A DNA stretch of 64,000 bases from Fischerella sp. PCC 9431 (GTDB lineage Bacteria; Cyanobacteriota; Cyanobacteriia; Cyanobacteriales; Nostocaceae): contig NZ_KE650771.1 in NCBI RefSeq assembly GCF_000447295.1, positions 4,772,509-4,836,508 on the forward strand, read 5' to 3'. A program made the translations under genes and the position numbers. The notes under the pieces are model-generated. The model was not told the origin of the DNA and searched no databases. It saw nothing but the letters and a program-made list of their open reading frames with translations. Numbering within the stretch: the stretch's first letter is position 1; every line of letters begins with the position of its first letter. Shown here one piece after another: positions 54,587-63,688 of the stretch.

Positions 54587-56002
54587 TCACCCCTGCGCTT
54601 CTTTAACAAGCTGATTCCACGCTGCAACTACAACTTGTAAATTCTGTGGTAGGCGATTCTGAGAAATATCGTTGAATTGAACCGTACCCTCACCACTAGT
54701 CAGAGTATAAATAATGTAATCAGCTGCACCGGAAGGTGCAGGATAACTGAGATTCTGAAATTCATTGACTCCTTTCTCTTCTAGCAATTGCTGAAACTGT
54801 CGTAACTTTTGTAAAGAAACGCGGTGAACACTACGTTCAGAATCATTAGCATCACCCATGCGAGTCCGGATCAAAAGTCCATCATCCAATAAAACAGTTT
54901 CGTAGGTTCTACCAGCAAAACCACCACTAGAAATCTGACGGAAAACTACCCCACTTTCTAAAAGCGGTGGTAACTCACTAGTAGGGATTGGCACAGGTTT
55001 TAGACTATTATTAACAGTAATTTTACTAGCTTGTTTATCTAGCCTAATCGTATCTGGTTCACCAACTCGATAAACTAAACGCTGTTTTCCATCGCTGACA
55101 GTGACTCGCCAACCAGGTACAATACTGGGCGCACATAAAATCAGTGGTTCGCTAATACCTAGACAACGATCTGGCCATTCTCGCCGTTCTAATCCAACTA
55201 TCCGCAGTCGAGAAAATGGTACTCCTAACTCTTCTTCTGCATCTGCCAAAATAGCATCAGATATAGATTTTGGTAAAGCGCTACTGCTTGCATTTTGATT
55301 AAGTCTGACTTGAGAACCATCACGATTGGCGCGATAAACTAAACGTTGTTTTCCTGCTTGCAAGTTTATTTCCCAAGTTTGCTGGGCGATCGCAATACAA
55401 CTTTCATCAGGACGTCCTAAACCTAAACAGCCATCTGTGGTAATTTGTTTAAAGTTAACAATACGTATTTTAGAAGTAGGCAATTTTGTCTGTTGGGATG
55501 CAGCAGCTAAAACTGCATTTTTCACAGAAACGGGTAAACTTTTTGATTGGTTATTTACAGAAGTAGCAGGATTCGCTAAACGTAAAGAACGCCCGTTACT
55601 ATTAGTGTGATAAATCCAGTTTTGAGTCCCATTAGATACGATTACCCGCCAACCCGGAACCAAAGCTTGGGTACAAAGTTCATCTGGTTTAGCCAATCCT
55701 AAACAACCATCTGACCAAGTTTGTTGATGATATTCAACAATTTTTAAATTACTGGGTAAAACTCCCTGTGTGCGCGATACATCTCGCAGTACAGCTCTGG
55801 CTACTGGTAAAGGTAAACCCTTACTTTTATGATTAATATCTAAGATTTCATTTACGTTTTCTGGCAAAATATTTCTAGGAGCAGCAGTAGCACTCTTTAA
55901 TAATGTGAAATTGCTACCAACAGACAAAATGCCAGTTAATATCAAAGCAGTGAGAAATTTTATTTGTTTGGTGGTAATATAAGTTTTAATGGTGGTTTTC
56001 AT
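54587..56002 (-). CDS. secreted protein with three 80-residue repeats
   Basis: A 471-residue protein with an N-terminal signal or anchor (FLTALILTGILSVGSNFTLL, then SATAAP). Three repeats of about 80 residues follow, each with the pattern LPxSVxxAVL, LRIV, DGCLGLxxPDExC, VPGWxVxVSNGxQ and VYRxxxDGxxxRL. Each keeps a Cys pair about 10 apart (for example DGCLGLAKPDELC) that may form a disulfide. The last about 130 residues lack the motif. I start at the ATG at 56002; a TTG at 56017 would add five residues. The family occurs in cyanobacteria; function unknown. Confidence 0.78.
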   Translation of the reverse strand: MKTTIKTYITTKQIKFLTALILTGILSVGSNFTLLKSATAAPRNILPENVNEILDINHKSKGLPLPVARAVLRDVSRTQGVLPSNLKIVEYHQQTWSDGCLGLAKPDELCTQALVPGWRVIVSNGTQNWIYHTNSNGRSLRLANPATSVNNQSKSLPVSVKNAVLAAASQQTKLPTSKIRIVNFKQITTDGCLGLGRPDESCIAIAQQTWEINLQAGKQRLVYRANRDGSQVRLNQNASSSALPKSISDAILADAEEELGVPFSRLRIVGLERREWPDRCLGISEPLILCAPSIVPGWRVTVSDGKQRLVYRVGEPDTIRLDKQASKITVNNSLKPVPIPTSELPPLLESGVVFRQISSGGFAGRTYETVLLDDGLLIRTRMGDANDSERSVHRVSLQKLRQFQQLLEEKGVNEFQNLSYPAPSGAADYIIYTLTSGEGTVQFNDISQNRLPQNLQVVVAAWNQLVKEAQG

Positions 56003-56240
56003 GGAAAATACTGCCAAATAAATTCAATCATAGTTAGCTAGAATCATTAGTTAAAGCTTACACTAATGATAAAAAACAGAAATATCCAAAGATAAATCTA
56101 TATATCACGCCGTTGCTGAGTGAATCAGGATGTTTATTCGATGTTTTTTGTAAACACTGATATAAAACTGGACGGAAATAGTTTGAGGTTTTGTTCCTAA
56201 GAGAACACAAAATCCAAAATGCGATCGCCTGCTATTTCTG

Positions 56241-56717
56241 TTATCCAACTAGAACATGATCCGGTAAATCAAATCTAATAGTTGTAGCCGCCCAGTCTTT
56301 GAGATCTGGCGCTAACAGGATGAGTTTGCGGAGGATTTCATCATTTACCCACAGCACCAAGGGAAACTGAAACTGTTTCGCAAACTCATCACGCATTAAA
56401 TTGGTGGAAATGATGAGTTGATTAATTGCGACCACCGACTCTAAACCATCTACCATTAAAGCTTCGGGTTCCTTAGAACCAAGAGCGTTGGTAATCGTGG
56501 TATACAGGGTTTGGGCGGAAGCAGACAAAGATAACTCAGCGATCGCAATTGGTGAAAATTCATGTAACAAACTCAGTAAGTGCGGTTTTTTATCAGAGTC
56601 ACAGCAAGCTAAAAGTAAGGAAAATTGACCTTTAGAAAGGTTAATCGCCCTTGCTAATCTCGCGATCGCGGCTGTGGTGCTTGTGTTATTATTCTCTGCG
56701 TCAATTAAATTGATCAT
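56241..56717 (-). pseudogene. truncated N-terminal part of an NTPase/TPR-type protein
   Basis: A 158-residue frame resembling the opening region of large cyanobacterial ATPase-TPR proteins: NLSKGQFSLLLACCDSDKKP, then LMVDGLESVVAINQLIISTN, and FPLVLWVNDEILRKLILLAP. It stops early after DLPDHVLVG and no continuation follows in any frame before the next gene, so the C-terminal repeat part appears lost. It could instead be a short independent protein. Confidence 0.55.
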
Positions 56718-57061
56718 TGCTTATTTTTATATAGTTTTTGAAATCAGCAGCAGTAGGAACTTAAATTGTGTTTAAGTGTGTTTAAGTATTTAAAAAGCAA
56801 TATCTAAGTAAATATAAGGTAGGTATCAGGTTCTTACCTGATAATTTTACCTATAGTAATTCTATCAGCTAGTCTAGTAGATCACCATCTAATCACGACT
56901 ATCTTTAAGTAAATTTTGCTAAAGAAGAACTTTTCGACTAGATTAGCTTGATTTTTTACGTAGGTATAAACTTGCTAGTGGTTGTTACACAAACACCTGG
57001 CGAATAGAATTCGGGGCTACACAAAGTTTGTAGTCAGGACTTTAGTCCTCAAATAATTTGG
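56718..57061. other. intergenic region, AT-rich
   Basis: About 340 bp with no coding signal, upstream of the truncated NTPase gene and downstream of the kinase gene; nothing distinct seen. Confidence 0.4.
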
Positions 57062-58405
57062 TCAAAGTCTTAACCAATCTTTGATTTCTTTAATTAACCA
57101 TTGCTGTTCGACATCAGCTATTTCTGGGCTAAATGCACCAAATTTGTATTTTTGAACTCCTGCTTCAATGCTAACTGCCATCAAGGGTCGATGATTCACA
57201 GAAATTGATTCACGGCTGATACTGACATCATGAATAGCTGAAGTATTTCCTCGCTTTCTGCGATAGCATTGACCAAATAATTCCCACTCCATGAAAAAAT
57301 ATTTATGATCAAAGCGAATATATACTTCTCCAAAAGCAGGAAATAGCAACATACCTAGTGGTAATAAACCAACCAGCCAATGAATTAATAAAAAAGGATG
57401 GAAAATACCTCTGGTGAACAAAAGCAGAATTCCATACCATAAACTCACAAAGAATAATAAAAAACTATCAGAAGATTGTATTCCGCGTGCGGGAATTTTA
57501 ATTGCTAGATAACTAGGTGTTTTTTTAAGATGAATCCGGCTACCATGAGGTTGAGAAACTATACCAGGAGAATGAGTGGTTAGGCGACTTTCGAGAACTT
57601 CTAAAGCTTGATGCGCTGTATTAAACCTGTGTTCAACATCTGGTTCGGTGAGAGTTTCTAGCCAACGTAGAAAATGAGGACTTAAATTAGTGCGATCGCG
57701 AAATTGAATCCGCATATTTTGCTGTGGTAAATCGGCGGGAGAAGTACCTGTAACTAAATGAATTAATGTTGCTCCCAAAGCATAAAGATCAGAAGCGGGA
57801 ACGGCTCGACCACCGAATTGTTCGATTGGTGCATAGCCATAAGTTCCTACTACTGTAAAAGTAGCTCCTTGGGCTGTGGCTCGATCTTGTACAGCACCAA
57901 AATCAACCAAATAAACTTGTTGGTCTTCACCCAAAATTAAATTACTTGGTTTAATATCCCGATGTAAAACATGGGGAATTAATGAGTGTAAATAAATCAG
58001 AATTTCTAAAACCTCAAAGGCAATTTTTCGGACTTGTTCTTCAGTAAATTTTTGCCTTTGATTAAGTAATTCCTTCAAAGATGAACCAGGAATATATTGT
58101 TGAACTAAAGCAAACCAGAGAATACGATCATCAATCGAAAAATAATCACGGTACTTAGGAATACGAGCATGGTTTAATTGTTTGAGAACATCAGCTTCCC
58201 GCTCAAACAGTTTCAAATCATCCCAATGTACCTGATCACCAAACGCTAAAAACTTGACTATGACTAATTCTGCTGGTTGAGTTCCAAGATCCTCAGCTAA
58301 CCAGGTTTGACGCCCTGCATTTTGTCCCAATTTTTGTTTGAGTTGGTAGCGAGACTCCTGTGGAGTCGCTTCGCGAACGCGCAATATTTGCCCCGCCTCA
58401 AGCAT
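57062..58405 (-). CDS. Ser/Thr protein kinase, membrane-associated
   Basis: A 447-residue Hanks-type kinase. Residues 15-270 carry the kinase: catalytic loop HVLHRDIKPSNLIL, DFGAV in place of DFG, and YGYAPIEQFGGRAVPASDLYALG in the activation segment. The glycine loop (LGQNAGRQTWLAED) is weak. Two membrane segments follow (FLLFFVSLWYGILLLF; LLIHWLVGLLPLGMLLF), then a soluble tail. This is the SPK type common in cyanobacteria; targets unknown. The N-terminus (VREATPQESR) overlaps a palindromic CTCCTGTGGAG/TTCGCGAA repeat. Confidence 0.9.
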   Translation of the reverse strand: MLEAGQILRVREATPQESRYQLKQKLGQNAGRQTWLAEDLGTQPAELVIVKFLAFGDQVHWDDLKLFEREADVLKQLNHARIPKYRDYFSIDDRILWFALVQQYIPGSSLKELLNQRQKFTEEQVRKIAFEVLEILIYLHSLIPHVLHRDIKPSNLILGEDQQVYLVDFGAVQDRATAQGATFTVVGTYGYAPIEQFGGRAVPASDLYALGATLIHLVTGTSPADLPQQNMRIQFRDRTNLSPHFLRWLETLTEPDVEHRFNTAHQALEVLESRLTTHSPGIVSQPHGSRIHLKKTPSYLAIKIPARGIQSSDSFLLFFVSLWYGILLLFTRGIFHPFLLIHWLVGLLPLGMLLFPAFGEVYIRFDHKYFFMEWELFGQCYRRKRGNTSAIHDVSISRESISVNHRPLMAVSIEAGVQKYKFGAFSPEIADVEQQWLIKEIKDWLRL

Positions 58406-58485
58406 GGATAAATACTCCAGTCAAGCGATTTAATCTTAATGTAACAAGTTTTTAGGAAATAAATAGTAAATACACTGAATATTGC

Positions 58486-59085
58486 TTATTTGGTAAGGGT
58501 TTGCAAATAACCTGCTGCAACACAATCATCTATCAATTGCTGAACAAAAGACCATAATTCGGGCGTACCTGCTTCTACCGGGGCTACGCGCCGCATAACT
58601 TGATCACGGGAAATATTATGAATGCGCCAAGTCCCGCCTTGAGTTTGTTGATTGTGCAGTATAGGTTGAATACGATCTAATGCTGCGGCAAAATGAGCAG
58701 TTGGTGTTTGTTGTAGTTCAAATTCTTCCCACAAAGAATGTAACTCACTTTCTTGATCTACAGGTAAAATTCCAAATAGTTTTTTGGCTGCTTCAGTTTC
58801 TTTTTCTGCTTTGCTTAAATTGCCTTGTAAATCATAGCAGAAGGTATCACCTGCATGTATTTCGACCAAATCGTGAATGAGCAACATTTTAATTGCCCGT
58901 AAGATGTCAGTTCCGGCTGGAGCATATTCTGCTAAAATCATCGCCATGATTGCGATATGCCAAGAATGTTCTGCACTGTTTTCCTGACGTGAACTATCTG
59001 TCAGCAAAGTTTGACGCAAAATTTGTTTGAGTTTGTCAATTTCAATAATGAATTGAATTTGTTGAGTCAGTCGGTTAATTTGCAT
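58486..59085 (-). CDS. HD-domain phosphohydrolase, YfbR/HDDC2-like
   Basis: A 199-residue HD protein: metal-binding His in ENSAEHSWHIAIMAM, the HD pair in LLIHDLVEIHAGDTF, and D in FAAALDRIQPIL. The family includes 5'-deoxynucleotidases such as YfbR and HDDC2. It begins 17 bases after the end of ureF on the same strand and may be co-transcribed with it, although no functional link is known. Confidence 0.87.
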   Translation of the reverse strand: MQINRLTQQIQFIIEIDKLKQILRQTLLTDSSRQENSAEHSWHIAIMAMILAEYAPAGTDILRAIKMLLIHDLVEIHAGDTFCYDLQGNLSKAEKETEAAKKLFGILPVDQESELHSLWEEFELQQTPTAHFAAALDRIQPILHNQQTQGGTWRIHNISRDQVMRRVAPVEAGTPELWSFVQQLIDDCVAAGYLQTLTK

Positions 59086-59102
59086 AATAAATCCACAATT
59101 GA

Positions 59103-59798
59103 CTAGCTTCTAAACAATCTTGTATATAGTGTTTCATGTCTCATACTCGCCAAAGATAATCCCCAAGTGCAACAACTAAGTTCATCATCTGCTAAATTTA
59201 GAATTTGTGTGGTGGCGTGACTAAGTAAAGGCTGTAGCTCTAGTAATAATTTTTGCCCAGAAGTTTGACCCAGAGGAACCAGTTTGACTCCGGTGGTAAC
59301 TAAATTATTTGCCCAAGAATATAGATATCCTAGTAAAGCTGCTTGTATATTTATTTGCCAATGGGCAGCAGCAATACCAAAAGCGATCGCATAATTACAA
59401 GAATTACCCACAGCATCGGCGATCGCTTGAATTTGTGGTTGTAATTCGACTAGCAACCGCATGAGCGATCGCCCCATTCCCAAACTCGAAGCGCGTAATT
59501 CTTCGGTTTCCCTGGCTGCTGATAACCAATGATTCCAACTTGATAAACTCTCTAAATCTCTCGCCTGTACTGAATTATAGCCTCGGAGCATCACGGCTGC
59601 TTCAATGCGAATCGCCCCATAACGCAATTCCATTTCTATCCAATGCTTGAGATTTTCTTTGTGAGCGATCGCGCCATCCTCAACTAAAGTTTCTAAACCT
59701 TCAGAATAACTATATCCGCCTACAGGTAAAGCCGGACTAGCTAGTTGTAAAAGACACAATAAATTATAATCAGTAAGAGTGATGGTGTCCATGTGCAT
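59103..59798 (-). CDS. ureF: urease accessory protein UreF
   Basis: A 231-residue UreF: N-terminal LLCLLQLASPALPVGGYSYSEGLET is diagnostic, and the C-terminal SLASMRHETLYTRLFRS is complete. UreF works with UreD/H and UreG to load nickel into urease. ureG, which commonly follows ureF, is not here; the next gene downstream encodes an HD protein. ureE lies 360 bp upstream on the same strand. Confidence 0.93.
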   Translation of the reverse strand: MHMDTITLTDYNLLCLLQLASPALPVGGYSYSEGLETLVEDGAIAHKENLKHWIEMELRYGAIRIEAAVMLRGYNSVQARDLESLSSWNHWLSAARETEELRASSLGMGRSLMRLLVELQPQIQAIADAVGNSCNYAIAFGIAAAHWQINIQAALLGYLYSWANNLVTTGVKLVPLGQTSGQKLLLELQPLLSHATTQILNLADDELSCCTWGLSLASMRHETLYTRLFRS

Positions 59799-59901
59799 CA
59801 GTTATCAGTGATCAGTTATCAATTATCAAAATAAGCATCAGGATGCACCAATCAAGTTATATCTATTTATAGTTAGGTTTCATAGACTTGGGTGCTACCA
59901 A

Positions 59902-60096
59902 ATGGAAAATCTAGAATACACAATTAGAGAGGCGATTGGATTTGGATATTCAGAAGTATCCTTAGAGTGGCAGCCTCGGTCAAAACCAAAAATAGAAAAT
60001 TCTATTTATAATTTCGGTGCTTTACTTGTAGCTAACGAGTTAAGCGATCACAGCCAGCATAAAAATATGAATAAACCAGACACAACCATAATATAA
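59902..60096 (+). CDS. possible small protein, unknown
   Basis: A 64-residue frame starting MENLEYTIREAIGFGYSEVS between ureF and ureE on the opposite strand. There is no convincing ribosome site, but the composition looks protein-like and a hairpin follows 27 bases after the stop. It may be real or a remnant. Confidence 0.35.
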   Translation: MENLEYTIREAIGFGYSEVSLEWQPRSKPKIENSIYNFGALLVANELSDHSQHKNMNKPDTTII

Positions 60097-60122
60097 AGAA
60101 AAAAGCGTCACCATCGGATTAT

Positions 60123-60155
60123 AGATCCCCGACTTTTTTAAAAAGTTGGGGATCT
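60123..60155. repeat. 33-bp hairpin repeat (GATCCCCGACTT type), copy 2
   Basis: AGATCCCCGACTTTT and AAAGTTGGGGATCT arms around a short AT loop; the same length and arms as the copy at 3373-3405. It lies 4 bases beyond the ureE stop and can serve as a terminator for ureE and the convergent small frame. Confidence 0.7.
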
Positions 60156-60159
60156 GAAA

Positions 60160-60618
60160 TTAATGTGTTAGCTCACTAGTAGTATGATGATGTCCGTATG
60201 CACCTGTTTCTGGTTGAAAAGGTGAAATTTCTTCTTTGATTTCTACTCCTAGTTGTTCCAGCATTGCTTGTAAAACAGGATCAGGAGATAAGCGTAAATA
60301 AGTGGGTGTAATTTCTACTGCAACATGACGATTACCCAAATGATAGGCAGCCTTCAATAAATCTATAGTAGTTTTGGCAAATACGGTTAAAACAGGTTCT
60401 GGCTTGGCAACTATTCTTACTAGAGTATTAGTAGTTTCATCTACAAGAATATCCCCGTCTCGCAGTACTGTACCTCTAGGTAAACGCAAAAATACCACTT
60501 GTCCATCTTCCATTTGCAAACGATGACGACTGCGCGTACGTTCCTCTGCTGTGAGAGACAAAGTTGATATTACTACCGCATGAGGATTTGGTGGTTGTTT
60601 TTGGGTAAAAGTGAGCAT
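60160..60618 (-). CDS. ureE: urease accessory protein UreE
   Basis: A 152-residue UreE: N-terminal domain around [20 protein letters not shown], the nickel metallochaperone core [18 protein letters not shown], and a His-containing tail ([13 protein letters not shown]). The frame stays open upstream through a GGGGCATG simple repeat (60626-60706) that would add a Met-Pro-Cys-rich tail, so I start at the ATG at 60618 ([12 protein letters not shown]). UreE delivers nickel to the urease maturation complex. It lies near ureF but urease subunits are not in the window. Confidence 0.92.
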   Translation of the reverse strand: MLTFTQKQPPNPHAVVISTLSLTAEERTRSRHRLQMEDGQVVFLRLPRGTVLRDGDILVDETTNTLVRIVAKPEPVLTVFAKTTIDLLKAAYHLGNRHVAVEITPTYLRLSPDPVLQAMLEQLGVEIKEEISPFQPETGAYGHHHTTSELTH

Positions 60619-60625
60619 CAGGAAT

Positions 60626-60706
60626 TGGGCATGGGGCATGGGGCATGGGGCATGGGGCATGGGGCATTGGGCATGGGGCATTGGGCATGGGGGCATTGGG
60701 CATTGG
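60626..60706. repeat. simple repeat GGGGCATG/GGGCATT
   Basis: About ten tandem copies of a 7- or 8-bp unit (GGGGCATG or TGGGCAT) immediately upstream of ureE. It keeps three minus-strand frames open and so creates false extended reading frames. Confidence 0.85.
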
Positions 60707-60848
60707 TTTATTCTCCCTGCTGACCTGTCCCCGATCCCTACTTTAAAACAATTAACGATCTAAAAATCTACCTTTGCTTCCTCATCCTCTGCGTTGGCAA
60801 GGTATAAATTAGGGGTGGGTGAATCATAAAATTTGAGGAGAAATCTGT

Positions 60849-61337
60849 ATGGCTACTTACCAATCAAATCCGGAAGCGATCGCTAATGAAGAACTGAGCG
60901 ATGAACTGTTGACAGATACCGCAACTATCAACCATGTAGAAGTGATTGAAAACGTGATTGATAGTCTCGAACAAAATGATAGTGCTATGGTTAGCCACTC
61001 TCCAGAGGGTAATTATCTCTGGAAATTTACCTATGGTAGTGTAGAAGTTTTTGTCCAGCTTACAGGAACAACAGATGAAGATACAATCACCGTATGGTCT
61101 CCAGTACTAAAATTACCTGCTAAAGATGAACCGAAACTCATGCGACAATTATTAGAGATGAACTGCTCTGATACTTTTGAGTCTCGTTTTGGCATTATTG
61201 AAAATCAAGTAGTTGTACTGGCTACACGCACCTTAGCAGAATTGTCTGCTGGGGAAGTTTCACGCCTGATTACTGTTGTGGCAACGATCGCTGATAATAA
61301 TGATGAAACTTTACAAGCAGAATTTGGTGTAGCTTAA
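60849..61337 (+). CDS. YbjN domain-containing protein
   Basis: A 162-residue protein: an acidic N-terminal 30 residues, then the YbjN fold (VIENVIDSLEQNDSAM; YLWKFTYGSVEVFVQLTG; PKLMRQLLEMNCSDTFESRFGI). YbjN proteins resemble type III secretion chaperones and are often sensory or regulatory in cyanobacteria; the role is unknown. A GAGGAGAAATCTGT site precedes the ATG. It is followed 60 bp later by the lipoate ligase-like gene in the same direction. Confidence 0.87.
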   Translation: MATYQSNPEAIANEELSDELLTDTATINHVEVIENVIDSLEQNDSAMVSHSPEGNYLWKFTYGSVEVFVQLTGTTDEDTITVWSPVLKLPAKDEPKLMRQLLEMNCSDTFESRFGIIENQVVVLATRTLAELSAGEVSRLITVVATIADNNDETLQAEFGVA

Positions 61338-61397
61338 ATTTTAGATTTTAGATTTTGGATTTTGAATGTTGGATTGTAGATTGGGGTTTGCTGGATA

Positions 61398-62174
61398 ATG
61401 CATAGCAAGCAGATTTGGCGACTAATTCCTTTACTAGAAGCTACTGGTAATATCCAGATGGCTATCGATCATTGGTTATTAGAACAGCACTTATCAAAAC
61501 AGCATCCCCCTTATTTACGATTTTATACCTGGTCGCCTGTGGCAATTTCCCTTGGCTACCACCAACACAAATATCCTCAACACTGGCAGAATTTAACTTG
61601 GCAAGGTCAAAAAATAGACTTGGTGCGGCGTCCCACAGGAGGACGAGCAGTTTTGCATCAAGGTGATTTAACTTACAGTGTTGTTACCTCTGGACTCAGT
61701 GGTAGTCGCATGGAAGCATATCAAAAAATCTGCGAGTTTCTCATTCAAGGATGGCGTCAGCTTGGCATCGATTTACACTACGGTAGTGCTGGGCGGGGTT
61801 ACATCCACAATCCCAACTGTTTTGGTACTGCTACAGGTGCAGATTTAATCACAGAAGATGGTTGTAAACTGATTGGTAGCGCTCAGTTGCGACGTGGAGG
61901 GGCAATTTTGCAACACGGTTCAATGCGTTTGCTACCAGATGTCAAACTATTTTCTGAAGTATTTGGTGCTGAGTCGTTTACTTGCGTGCAGATTCCACAA
62001 AATTTGAGCATTGAAAAGATTATGGCAGTTTTGAGCGCAACCGCCAGTGATTGTTTTGATATGCAGTTAACTGTACAACCATTCTCTGAAGATGAATGGC
62101 AAGCAATTTTAGCATTAAGTACTACTTTGAAAATAAGGCAAAAGACAGACGACAGAGGGCAGAAGGAACCCTAA
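61398..62174 (+). CDS. lipoate-protein ligase A / biotin ligase-like protein
   Basis: A 258-residue protein of the BPL/LplA fold: the ligand-binding loop RRPTGGRAVLHQGDLTYSVV, FGTATGADLI and KLIGSAQLRRGGAILQHGSM with the conserved lysine. It would attach lipoate or octanoate to E2 or GcvH proteins. The last residues (IRQKTDDRGQKEP) are encoded by a low-complexity AGACAGACGACAGAGG stretch. It could also be an octanoyltransferase (LipM-like). Confidence 0.87.
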   Translation: MHSKQIWRLIPLLEATGNIQMAIDHWLLEQHLSKQHPPYLRFYTWSPVAISLGYHQHKYPQHWQNLTWQGQKIDLVRRPTGGRAVLHQGDLTYSVVTSGLSGSRMEAYQKICEFLIQGWRQLGIDLHYGSAGRGYIHNPNCFGTATGADLITEDGCKLIGSAQLRRGGAILQHGSMRLLPDVKLFSEVFGAESFTCVQIPQNLSIEKIMAVLSATASDCFDMQLTVQPFSEDEWQAILALSTTLKIRQKTDDRGQKEP

Positions 62175-62250
62175 TTTTCATAGTAAATTGAGGAAAACAA
62201 ACTCTGCGTCTCTTTGCATTTTTCTCTGCTAACTGGTGCGTTTTAATTAA

Positions 62251-62586
62251 TTATTTTTTCCATATCCTCTCTAACATTTCAATTTGCTTTTTCCTCTCAA
62301 TAGCTATCTGTTCCTCTGAATTAAATATTATCTTGTGCTGATTTTTCAAGGTTTCAAATTCTTTAATAATCTTAGCCATTTGTTGATCACGCTGCTTTTT
62401 GTACTTATTAAACTGATATTTTCCTAAAATAAAGCCCATGATCAAAGAACTTATGAAAACTAATGCAAACAAACCGACATTTTCATCTGTTTGCTTGACA
62501 GATGTTAGCTTATGAGACTGATCTGTCTGAGAAGGAACTGTCACAGAAACAGCTTGTATATTTTGAGCAACTTTTGCAGTTATCAT
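62251..62586 (-). CDS. small single-pass membrane protein with coiled coil, unknown
   Basis: A 111-residue protein with one membrane segment (VGLFALVFISSLIMGFILGKY) preceded by about 35 residues. A basic/acidic helix follows (KKQRDQQMAKIIKEFETLKN) that could form a coiled coil. The N-terminal part may be outside the cytoplasm. No domain recognised. It lies downstream of kdpC, where kdpD or kdpE would be in some genomes, but it is unrelated to them. Confidence 0.6.
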   Translation of the reverse strand: MITAKVAQNIQAVSVTVPSQTDQSHKLTSVKQTDENVGLFALVFISSLIMGFILGKYQFNKYKKQRDQQMAKIIKEFETLKNQHKIIFNSEEQIAIERKKQIEMLERIWKK

Positions 62587-62694
62587 AATTAGAATTATGG
62601 TTAAGTAGTTATTTGTAGGTTGTTGATGGTTAATAGTTAATGATTTTTGTTAAAAACTACTAACTACTAATCACTAACTACTCACCTCTTAATT

Positions 62695-63339
62695 CTAAAT
62701 TGTGGGCTGTAAAGTATCTAGGGCTAAATTTAATTTCAAAATATTAACCCCAGGTTCACCAAAAATACCCAAAAAACGACCATCAGTATTTTGATTAATT
62801 AGGGTTTCCAACTGCTGGGGTTGGACTCCCCGCGTCTTTGCAATTCGTGCAATTTGGGCTTTAGCTGCTTCTGGCGTAATGTGAGGGTCAAGGCTAGAAC
62901 CAGAAGTATACACTAAATCGGCTGTTGGCTGTACACCCTCATTTTTAAGACGATTAAAATCGCCTATAACCCTCTTACTTGAATCAGGATCATCTTTACC
63001 TATAATGCGCTCAATTAATGCTGGATTGCTGGGAGCTAAATTGCTAGCGCCGGATATTCCTGTTTTCAGCACAAGGGCTTCATCATTTTTCGGATTTGCC
63101 GTACTGTAGTTAGTGGTACTGGGTCGGCTATTGAAGTAGCGATCGCTTGTGAAAGGTTGACCAACGTGAGCAGAACCAACTATTTCACCTTGGTTATTTT
63201 TGATCAGACTACCATTGACTTGAGCCGGAAATACAATTTGTCCGAACCCAATCATCACAAAAGGATAAATAATCGCCGTAATGATCCAAAGTACCAAAGT
63301 AGAACGAACTGCTCTACTTGCTTCCCGTGCAAAACTCAT
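62695..63339 (-). CDS. kdpC: K+-transporting ATPase subunit C, KdpC
   Basis: A 214-residue protein with one N-terminal membrane segment (STLVLWIITAIIYPFVMIGFG) and the KdpC body: GSAHVGQPFTSDRYFNSRPS, SGSSLDPHITPEAAKAQIAR and ILKLNLALDTLQP. KdpC helps KdpB couple ATP hydrolysis to K+ uptake through KdpA. It follows the kdpF/kdpG gene with a 3-bp gap; kdpA and kdpB are expected beyond the right edge. Confidence 0.95.
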   Translation of the reverse strand: MSFAREASRAVRSTLVLWIITAIIYPFVMIGFGQIVFPAQVNGSLIKNNQGEIVGSAHVGQPFTSDRYFNSRPSTTNYSTANPKNDEALVLKTGISGASNLAPSNPALIERIIGKDDPDSSKRVIGDFNRLKNEGVQPTADLVYTSGSSLDPHITPEAAKAQIARIAKTRGVQPQQLETLINQNTDGRFLGIFGEPGVNILKLNLALDTLQPTI

Positions 63340-63342
63340 GAT

Positions 63343-63606
63343 TTAAAACTTCTCCGGTACAAACATCACAAAAAATAGATATATAGAAAGAGCCACTGTC
63401 ACAATTGCTAATAATCCCAACGCCCAAGCTTGAGTGCGGGAAAATTGTTGATCAGCAGCTAAGACTAAAGGTGCAACTACCAAGTTCAAGCACATGGCGA
63501 AGAACAAATACAGTGGTAGCTTTTGTCTTTTGCTGGTAGACCAAATTTCAGTCAGCGTCTCTAATAGTTGGTCAGATAAAATTGGGTAGCGTTGCATGGG
63601 TTTCAT
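63343..63606 (-). CDS. KdpF/KdpG-type small K+-ATPase subunit
   Basis: An 87-residue membrane protein with two hydrophobic segments. The last (ALGLLAIVTVALSIYLFFVM) ends FVPEKF, the KdpF signature; the longer N-terminal half matches the cyanobacterial form called KdpG in Anabaena. It stabilises the KdpABC complex. The frame is open upstream into a repeat region; I chose the ATG at 63606 (MKPMQRYPILSD), with 63633 and 63597 as alternatives, none with a clear ribosome site. It is immediately upstream of kdpC. Confidence 0.8.
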   Translation of the reverse strand: MKPMQRYPILSDQLLETLTEIWSTSKRQKLPLYLFFAMCLNLVVAPLVLAADQQFSRTQAWALGLLAIVTVALSIYLFFVMFVPEKF

Positions 63607-63688
63607 AATGTAGTTGGACAAAATTAAATTCATTCGTGGGAACGGGGATCGGGGATCGGGGATTGGGGATCGGGGAATGGGGAACAAC

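Noticed and set aside
60476..60703. Met-Pro-Cys-rich extension of ureE and a parallel frame
   Set aside because: Created by the GGGGCATG simple repeat; the UreE family starts at 60618.
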